Of a stretch of 64,000 bases of DNA, positions 58,381-64,000 are shown one piece after another (within the stretch, counting starts at the first letter, position 1; each line of letters begins with the position of its first letter). Source of the DNA: Virgibacillus sp. LDC-1 (GTDB lineage: Bacteria > Bacillota > Bacilli > Bacillales > Amphibacillaceae); contig NZ_JARUVL010000005.1 in assembly GCF_030137545.1 (NCBI RefSeq), positions 37,232-101,231 on the forward strand, read 5' to 3'. Both the position numbers and the translations under genes were made by a program. The notes beneath the pieces were generated by a model. It saw only the letters and a list, made by a program, of their open reading frames with translations. It ran no database searches and was not told the DNA's origin.

Positions 58381-59823
58381 CTATAATACTGGAGATAACA
58401 GCCGTGAAATAGACTCCTTGAGGCGAATTCCAAGCGATCGTTTATCATATAGCTTTTTCGTCATTTGTGTAGAATCTTCGATGTCAGCTTCAAATGCAGC
58501 AACTAGGCGTTGCGCTAGTCCAACATCATACAAGAAAGCATTTACTTCAAAGTTTAATCGAAAGCTTCGGACATCAATGTTTGCAGTACCAACTGAGGCA
58601 ATCTTTCCGTCTACCACAATTGTTTTTGCGTGCAGAAATCCCTTTTGATACACATAAACGTCTGCTCCAGCGGATAATAAGTCACCAATATAGGAAAGTG
58701 TTGCCCAATAAACAAACGGATGATCTGGTTTGTTAGGAATCATAATTTTAACGTCTACCCCTGACAGTGCAGCGATTCGAAGTGCATCTCGGAGACTTTC
58801 ATCTGGAATAAAATATGGAGTTTGGATGTAGACATATTCTTTTGCAGATAAAATCATTTTAATGTATCCGTTTTTAATTTGTTCCCAATCTGAATCTGGA
58901 CCGGAGGAAACAATTTGAATACCAACATCTCCTCGAGGCTCAGCAGCATAGTATCGATCCTCATATAGGATATCGTTACGCGACGCTTGATTCCAGTCAA
59001 GAATAAAACGTGTTTGCATATTATGAACCGCATCACCACGAATTCTCAAATGGGTATCACGCCAGTAGCCAAATTTTTTATTCTTCCCTAAATATTCGTC
59101 TCCAATATTAAATCCACCAATATAACCTATTTTCCCATCAATAATGGCCAGCTTACGATGGTTTCGATAGTTTATTTTAAAATTGATTTTCGGAATTTTA
59201 GGTGGGAAAAATGCTTCGACAAGAATGCCCGCTTTTCGTAGTCGACGAATATACTTCGGTCTAAGCATACGTGACCCCATATCATCGTAAAGCACACGTA
59301 CCTCTACCCCTTCATTCGCTTTTTTAATCAAAACTTCTGCAATTCGTTGTCCTAGCTGATCATGGCGGATAATATAGTAAAGCAGATGAATGTGATCCTT
59401 TGCTTTTTGTAAATCCTGTAGCAGTGATTCAAACTTCTCTTTACCATCTGTAAAAATATCAACCTGATTATCTTGAGTGAAAATCGCATCGTCATTTCTT
59501 AAATGTAAATAATACAAATCTTTATAAGCAACTAATTCCTTATGTTTAAACGCAAACGTATCTTCTTCAATTGCCCGAAGCTGTGATTGAACCGCTTTTT
59601 TAACACCTAGTCTGCTTTTCGTATCCCATGTAAAAATACGTCTTCTACTAATTGGTTTCCCAAAAATTAAGTAAAGAAAAAAACCCGCAATGGGAATAAA
59701 AAGCAATACCATCAACCATGCCCATGTGGAACTCGCATCTTTTCTTTCTAAAAAGATAATCGACATTCCTAAAGCAATGTTGAATACAATAATAGAACCT
59801 AATAGATAGGGCATGATATCCAT
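58381..59823 (-). CDS. cls: Cardiolipin synthase (two-PLD-domain type)
   Basis: This 480-residue membrane enzyme joins two phosphatidylglycerols into cardiolipin plus glycerol. Two N-terminal helices (about 5-26 and 37-57) precede two phospholipase D domains. The HKD motifs are NHRKLAIIDGKIGYIGGFNIGDEY-like around 220 and LHAKTIVVDGKIASVGTANID near 400, both with the required His and Lys. The start MDIMPYLLGS at 59823 has AAAGGAG eight bases upstream. A TTG seven codons earlier sits inside that site and is rejected. The product resembles ClsA-type enzymes of Bacillus, of which there are usually several, so the exact paralog is unclear. Confidence 0.93.
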   Translation of the reverse strand: MDIMPYLLGSIIVFNIALGMSIIFLERKDASSTWAWLMVLLFIPIAGFFLYLIFGKPISRRRIFTWDTKSRLGVKKAVQSQLRAIEEDTFAFKHKELVAYKDLYYLHLRNDDAIFTQDNQVDIFTDGKEKFESLLQDLQKAKDHIHLLYYIIRHDQLGQRIAEVLIKKANEGVEVRVLYDDMGSRMLRPKYIRRLRKAGILVEAFFPPKIPKINFKINYRNHRKLAIIDGKIGYIGGFNIGDEYLGKNKKFGYWRDTHLRIRGDAVHNMQTRFILDWNQASRNDILYEDRYYAAEPRGDVGIQIVSSGPDSDWEQIKNGYIKMILSAKEYVYIQTPYFIPDESLRDALRIAALSGVDVKIMIPNKPDHPFVYWATLSYIGDLLSAGADVYVYQKGFLHAKTIVVDGKIASVGTANIDVRSFRLNFEVNAFLYDVGLAQRLVAAFEADIEDSTQMTKKLYDKRSLGIRLKESISRLLSPVL

Positions 59824-59944
59824 ACTTCCGTCTCCTTTCAACAAAACTCATATTCTTAATATAGCACAAAATGAATTTCTTCGTTACTACGATGGATATA
59901 AGGTATAATAACTGGTATGAATGAATGGAGAGCGGGTGAAGCGA

Positions 59945-60493
59945 ATGCATCGGAAACATGCTTTAATTATTGGCGGAACAGGCATGTTACAAAATGTGTC
60001 ACATTGGCTTGTAGCGCAAAACTACTTCTTATCTGTAATCAATCGCAACACACGTAATTTTGAAGCGATGAAAGCATCTAGTCCAGCTCCTGATCAGTTG
60101 TATAGCATTCGTGTGGATTATCATAATTATCGAGCACTTGAAGCGGGTGTCAAGAAAGCATTTTCCATACATGGTGCTCCAGAGCTAATCATTAGCTGGA
60201 TACATTCTTCTGCCCCTTATGCATTGCCCACTATTATTCGTGAACGTGCGAATGATTCACTACCTTGGAAATTATTTCATGTCCAAGGTAGTTCTTCTTA
60301 TTTTGTAAAAGAGCGTCTCACAGTGCCTGAAAATTGCACGTATAGACGGGTATATTTGGGATTCATTGTTGAAAATGAGCAATCACGCTGGTTAACGCAT
60401 GATGAGATATCAGAAGGAGTTATGAAAGCGATTCGGACGGATGCCTCAGAAACGATTGTAGGAACACTTCAGCCTTGGAATAAACGCCCATGA
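59945..60493 (+). CDS. Rossmann-fold short-chain dehydrogenase-like protein
   Basis: This 182-residue protein starts with a nucleotide-binding motif (KHALIIGGTGMLQNVSHWL) of the extended SDR type. It contains ISWIHSSAPYALPTIIRE in the position of the SDR active-site region but no canonical YxxxK, so catalytic activity is doubtful. The start ATG at 59945 is chosen because the family begins within a few residues of the glycine motif. An upstream ATG at 59921 is also open. Related short proteins occur in Bacillaceae with no assigned role. It is convergent with megL. The substrate is unknown. Confidence 0.72.
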   Translation: MHRKHALIIGGTGMLQNVSHWLVAQNYFLSVINRNTRNFEAMKASSPAPDQLYSIRVDYHNYRALEAGVKKAFSIHGAPELIISWIHSSAPYALPTIIRERANDSLPWKLFHVQGSSSYFVKERLTVPENCTYRRVYLGFIVENEQSRWLTHDEISEGVMKAIRTDASETIVGTLQPWNKRP

Positions 60494-60531
60494 AGCGAAC
60501 AACTGGTGCTCGTCATGGGCTGTGTTTTTAA
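60485..60531 (+). terminator. Terminator after the SDR-like gene
   Basis: GCCCATGA and TCATGGGC pair across about 19 nt, followed by TGTGTTTTT. The hairpin begins within the last codons of the plus-strand gene and lies just before the convergent megL stop. Confidence 0.7.
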
Positions 60532-60538
60532 AAATTAT

Positions 60539-61762
60539 TTATTTTTCGTTGAATCCAGCAGATACTGGCTCTTGTGTGGAAATCAGACGTAACGCTTGTT
60601 CTAAATCCGCCCAAATATCTTCCCACGCTTCCAATCCAACAGAAAGTCGAATGAGCTGATCCGTTATTCCCATATCAAGACGTGATGCTTCTGGAACAAC
60701 CGCATGTGTCATTGTTGCTGGATGTTCGATTAGCGTTTCGGCATCACCAAGACTAACGGCAATTTTCACGAAAGAAAGTGCATTAAGCAATTGTTGTGCC
60801 GCTTTTTTCGTTCCTTTTATTTCAAAGGATAGCACGCCACCTCCACGTGTCATTTGTTTTTCTCGAATCGCATATTGAGCATGATTTTTATCGTCTGGAT
60901 AATAAACAGCAGCAATGGTCGGATGCTGTTGCAGCTGGTTAAAAATTTGCATAGCATTATCACAATGACGATCCATTCGAATTGGTAACGTCTTTAATCC
61001 TCGAAGCAGTAGCCATGCATCAAATGGGGAAAGAACGCCTCCTATATCCTTCTGTGTGGTCATCGCTACTGAATCTAAAAATTCCTTTTTCCCAACAACT
61101 AAGCCAGCAATTACATCTCCGTGCCCACTAATATATTTCGTTGCACTATGAATAACAACATCACAGCCTAATTCAATTGGGCGCTGTAAATATGGTGATG
61201 CAAAGGTATTATCCACCACTACCGGAATACCATATTCCCTTGCAACCTCTACCACCAATTGCAGATCGATTAGTTGCATTGTCGGATTAATTGGTGTTTC
61301 TACATAAATACATACGGTTTCAGGTCGAATGCTTTTTCGGATTTCTTCTTTTGTTTGCATAGAAGAAAAATCATGTTCGATACCATACTTTTCTTGGAGC
61401 ATGGTGAGCAAGCCAAATGTACAGCCATATAAGCCTGCCGAGCATAGTACATGGTCATTTGCTTTCGTCAACGCAATGAGCACTGCCGAAACTGCTGCCA
61501 TTCCGGAAGAAAATGCTAACCCGCGTTCCCCGCCTTCTAATGCGGCTATCCTTTCTTCAAGCACCGTAACTGTCGGATTTCCTAACCTAGAGTATATATA
61601 GCCTGATTCCTCCCCTGCAAAGCGGCGTTCTCCTTGCTCTGCTGAATCAAACGTATAAGTCGATGTTTGAAAAATTGGTGTAGTGAGACTGCCAAGCATC
61701 TCCTTTGCAGTATAGCCTTCATGAATAACCGCTGTCTCCAAGTGCTTATATTTCCGATTCAT
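60539..61762 (-). CDS. megL: Methionine gamma-lyase
   Basis: This 407-residue PLP enzyme of the Cys/Met metabolism family has the PLP-lysine motif SATKYISGHGDVIAG (Lys near 209) and ETPINPTMQLIDL. The key discriminator is LYGCTFGLL, whose Cys corresponds to the Cys116 required in methionine gamma-lyases, rather than the Gly or Ser of cystathionine enzymes. It would split methionine into methanethiol, ammonia and 2-oxobutyrate. GGGGGAATT precedes the ATG. A cre-like site lies about 60-80 nt upstream. No sulfur genes flank it, so it may serve methionine catabolism for energy. Confidence 0.9.
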   Translation of the reverse strand: MNRKYKHLETAVIHEGYTAKEMLGSLTTPIFQTSTYTFDSAEQGERRFAGEESGYIYSRLGNPTVTVLEERIAALEGGERGLAFSSGMAAVSAVLIALTKANDHVLCSAGLYGCTFGLLTMLQEKYGIEHDFSSMQTKEEIRKSIRPETVCIYVETPINPTMQLIDLQLVVEVAREYGIPVVVDNTFASPYLQRPIELGCDVVIHSATKYISGHGDVIAGLVVGKKEFLDSVAMTTQKDIGGVLSPFDAWLLLRGLKTLPIRMDRHCDNAMQIFNQLQQHPTIAAVYYPDDKNHAQYAIREKQMTRGGGVLSFEIKGTKKAAQQLLNALSFVKIAVSLGDAETLIEHPATMTHAVVPEASRLDMGITDQLIRLSVGLEAWEDIWADLEQALRLISTQEPVSAGFNEK

Positions 61763-61822
61763 CGAAAATTCCCCCTTGTCAAAAATAAATCTCTACTCTC
61801 ATCTTATTCGAATTATCTCTAT

Positions 61823-61840
61823 TTTGAAAGCGTTTTCTTT
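61823..61840. promoter_or_regulatory. Cre-like (CcpA) site upstream of megL
   Basis: TTTGAAAGCGTTTTCT fits the cre consensus with a single mismatch at the last fixed base. It lies about 60 nt before the megL start. The gap 61763-62202 contains this site, a T/A-rich stretch with GAAAAGATTCTC-like pairing, and a repeat copy, and nothing else I recognise. Confidence 0.6.
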
Positions 61841-62026
61841 TTTAAGAAAAGATTCTCTTTTTGATTTTTTTTGCGATTCCCTCTAAAATGAGATTTATTT
61901 ACATGAACTAAAATGAAAAAAATTAGAAGATAATTATTTTCCAAGATACAATGAACTTAATAAGACAACACAAAACTGGACCATTATCTAGGAATATCAC
62001 GGAGCGTCCACAGGATTTGAACACAT

Positions 62027-62104
62027 ATTTAGTTACTTAAAACGAAAGGCAGTGGCTCCTGTGGGAAAAGCATAAGACTTGAGACTTCCGAGGAGGCTCA
62101 AGCC
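62027..62104 (-). repeat. Dispersed intergenic repeat, copy 3
   Basis: Read on the minus strand, this contains CTTGAGCCTCCTCG, GTCTCAAG, CCCACAGGAGCCACTGCC and TTAAGTAACTAAATA, the same ordered blocks as 5082-5190 with scattered base changes and a shorter spacer. It lies between the divergent megL and rarD genes, about 100 nt before the rarD start codon. Confidence 0.7.
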
Positions 62105-62202
62105 ATGTTCGCTAAAAGCGTCTACCTATCGTGCAAAGTAACGGGTTTAAAACAATAGGCGAAAAAATAGTGCCAAAACATAATATATGAGGGGGATTAA
62201 AG

Positions 62203-63111
62203 ATGGACCATCATAAAGAAAAAGCAGGAATCATTTATGCAGCGCTTGCTTATTTGATTTGGGGGTTCTTACCGATTTACTGGAAGTTACTTGACGAGGT
62301 TCCTGCTGGAGAAATTCTCGCACATCGGATTATTTGGTCTTTTCTATTTATGCTCATCATTTTAGTTAGCTTGAAAAAAGGACGTGCATTTATAAAAGAA
62401 TGTCTCCTCATTATGCAAGATAGAAAAAAATTAGTCGGTATCCTGTTCGCCTCTATCTTTATTAGCTTAAATTGGCTCGCGTACATATGGGCAGTAAATA
62501 ATAATCACGTGATTCAAGCAAGTCTTGGCTATTATATTAATCCTTTAGTGAGCGTTTTATTAGGCATCCTTTTCTTAAAAGAGCGATTAACAAGAAGGCA
62601 ATTGCTGTCGGTTCTTTTAGCTACCGTCGGAGTAATCTATTTAACCTTTAGCTATGGCGTCTTTCCTTGGATTTCCTTATTACTTGCACTTACCTTTGGG
62701 CTTTATGGCTTATTGAAAAAAACGGTAGACATATCAGCAATGTACGGACTAACTTTAGAGACGATGCTTGTAACCCCAATAGCCATCATCTATCTCTTCC
62801 GTTTACCGAGCAATACGTTTAGTGAGACATTCCCATCCATGCCAACGGTCCTGTTAATGGGAGCCGGAATTGTTACTGCCATTCCGCTTTTACTTTTTGC
62901 AAGTGGTGCCAAACGCATCCCATTGGCCTTAGCAGGTTTTCTGCAATACATTGCACCAACGCTGATGCTAATTTTAGGTGTATTTGTGTACGATGAAACC
63001 TTCTCACAAGCACATTTAATTTCTTTCGCTCTCATATGGTTAGCACTCATTCTCTATCTTGGCTCCGTATATCGGCGGCCAACAAAGCGTCGTATCAGAG
63101 GGAGAGTCTAG
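62203..63111 (+). CDS. rarD: EamA-family transporter RarD
   Basis: This 302-residue drug/metabolite transporter of the RarD subgroup has ten predicted membrane helices in two EamA halves. The RarD-type N-terminus reads GIIYAALAYLIWGFLPIYWKLLDEVPAGEILAHRIIWSF, followed by SLNWLAYIWAVNNNHVIQASLGYYINPLVSVLLG. The C-terminal half carries LLMGAGIVTAIPLLLFASGAKRIPLALAGFLQYIAPT. The substrate is unknown. The family was named for chloramphenicol sensitivity. The ATG follows GAGGGGG. It is a monocistronic gene. Confidence 0.92.
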   Translation: MDHHKEKAGIIYAALAYLIWGFLPIYWKLLDEVPAGEILAHRIIWSFLFMLIILVSLKKGRAFIKECLLIMQDRKKLVGILFASIFISLNWLAYIWAVNNNHVIQASLGYYINPLVSVLLGILFLKERLTRRQLLSVLLATVGVIYLTFSYGVFPWISLLLALTFGLYGLLKKTVDISAMYGLTLETMLVTPIAIIYLFRLPSNTFSETFPSMPTVLLMGAGIVTAIPLLLFASGAKRIPLALAGFLQYIAPTLMLILGVFVYDETFSQAHLISFALIWLALILYLGSVYRRPTKRRIRGRV

Positions 63112-63297
63112 AGCTCACCGGCATGTTTTTCTTTTTAAATACTGCCCGTTTTTAATCGTCGATTTATCTTCATAACGGGTAACTATAACTTGATGTTAAA
63201 AGACAGGATATTTGGGGAATTATATAATGGGATAGGTAGATAATTCAATCCTATAAACATAAGATAAAGAAAGAATACTTTAAGTATTGGTGTGGTT

Positions 63298-64000
63298 ATG
63301 ATGAAAAAGAATTTGCTTATTATATCCCTTTCGGTTGGCGTTGTGTTGATCGGGGTTGTATTATTCATGTACATTCAACATGAACAAGCGACTGAAAAAA
63401 AATTATCAGAGCTTAGTGAGCAATTACATGCAAACGAAAACAATGAGACAACAAAAAAAGAGCAAACAAACGAAACGAATAAACAGGCAGAAAATGAAAC
63501 AGCCGAAGAAAATGAAAACAAACTTACAAATACAATAACAGAAGCTGTAAAAAAAACGGTCGATTTCTTCACCAATCAAGAGGTTAACATTGTTGCACTT
63601 GGAGATTCCCTTACTCAAGGAATAGGTGATTCATCTGAACAAGGCGGCTATGTCGGTTTAATCGAGCAATCGATTAATGAAACAAATAAAAAGGCACATG
63701 TCACGAACTTTGGTAAACGGGGCGATCGAACGGATCAGTTGTTAAAACGAATGGAAGACCCAAAGATTGCTACTTCTTTAAAGGAAGCAGATATTGTATT
63801 AATTACCATTGGCGCCAATGACATTATGCAAGTGTTAAAAGAAAATATAACAAATATAACTTATGAAGCCTTTGAAAAAGAACGCACAAACTATGAAAAG
63901 CGACTCCACGCTATTTTTAGTCTAATTCAAGCAAACAATAACCATGCAGAAGTATATTTACTCGGATTTTATAATCCATTCGAACGATATTTTCAAGAAA
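63298..64000 (+). CDS. ypmR: YpmR-like SGNH/GDSL hydrolase, truncated by the window end
   Basis: This open frame of at least 234 codons is still running at 64000. It begins with a membrane anchor (MMKKNLLIISLSVGVVLIGVVLFMY), followed by about 60 low-complexity Glu/Asn/Thr/Lys linker residues (KKEQTNETNKQAENETAEEN). Then comes an SGNH hydrolase: block I VALGDSLTQGIGD with the nucleophile Ser, block II NFGKRGDRTDQL, and block III TIGANDIMQ. The catalytic Asp/His block lies beyond the window. This is the layout of B. subtilis YpmR, a membrane-anchored esterase-like protein of unknown substrate facing outward. Two adjacent ATGs (63298, 63301) both follow a weak GGTGTGG site. Confidence 0.88.
   Translation, partial: MMKKNLLIISLSVGVVLIGVVLFMYIQHEQATEKKLSELSEQLHANENNETTKKEQTNETNKQAENETAEENENKLTNTITEAVKKTVDFFTNQEVNIVALGDSLTQGIGDSSEQGGYVGLIEQSINETNKKAHVTNFGKRGDRTDQLLKRMEDPKIATSLKEADIVLITIGANDIMQVLKENITNITYEAFEKERTNYEKRLHAIFSLIQANNNHAEVYLLGFYNPFERYFQE

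Noticed and set aside
63375..63618. Two minus-strand frames opposite the start of the YpmR-like gene
   Set aside because: They are mirror images of the low-complexity Glu/Asn/Lys linker of the real plus-strand gene.

Overview
The window looks like ordinary chromosomal DNA of an endospore-forming, AT-rich, low-GC Gram-positive bacterium of the Bacillaceae, closest in flavour to the Oceanobacillus/Virgibacillus group. The reasons are AGGAGG-type ribosome binding sites, sigma-A promoters, CcpA (cre) sites, the spore-germination genes cwlJ and gerQ, and long stretches of gene order shared with the Bacillus subtilis ywi-ywh-ywg-ywf-ywd region (ywiB-argS, pbpG-like, ywhD, ywgA, ywfO, lipL, pta, hemQ, cwlJ/gerQ, ywdK, ywdI). 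The genus is an inference. I saw no rRNA or tRNA genes, CRISPR arrays, prophages or intact insertion sequences.

Layout. 1-9.3 kb: a minus-strand fatty-acid/branched-chain acyl-CoA catabolism cluster (FadF-like Fe-S oxidoreductase, thiolase, 3-hydroxybutyryl-CoA dehydrogenase, two acyl-CoA dehydrogenases, the B12-mutase GTPase MeaB, a TetR regulator), with a palindromic operator inside the fadF promoter. 9.4-22.2 kb: the ywi-ywd syntenic block (translation, cell wall, lipoylation, acetate, heme, germination). 22.3-24.3 kb: a compact transcription unit for a 43-residue protein, then a frameshifted yerD-type glutamate-synthase-like gene. 24.5-28.3 kb: a gate-domain membrane protein and the xpt-pbuX xanthine salvage operon under a guanine riboswitch. 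28.4-32.5 kb: an acyltransferase and the divergent Ku/LigD end-joining pair. 32.6-39.4 kb: a TcyP-type cystine transporter with an inverted-repeat operator, ChrA, an OsmC-like protein, a CPBP protease plus a DUF4003 protein, and a TerC/YkoY protein under a yybP-ykoY (manganese) riboswitch. 39.4-50 kb: phosphoglucomutase, transporters, an antiporter, RecQ, aminopeptidase and an HxlR regulator. 50.3-57.6 kb: the histidine utilisation operon hutHUIG behind a cre-containing promoter and an attenuator-like leader, and an amino-acid:Na+ symporter. 57.7-64 kb: thioesterase, cardiolipin synthase, a Rossmann protein, methionine gamma-lyase, RarD and the start of a YpmR-like SGNH hydrolase cut by the window end.

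The most notable non-coding content is regulatory: two riboswitches with terminators (one with two terminators in tandem), the hut leader, a probable TetR operator between the -35 and -10 boxes of fadF, a candidate CymR-type operator at tcyP, cre sites at hut and megL, and a probable sigma-E promoter at cwlJ. At least three intergenic regions carry diverged copies of one GC-richer dispersed repeat, and a fourth carries a related or composite repeat. I found no clear candidate for a wholly new multi-gene system. The best leads are the 43-aa unit at 22.3-22.6 kb, the hut leader with its overlapping 40-codon ORF and no hutP nearby, and the repeat family.
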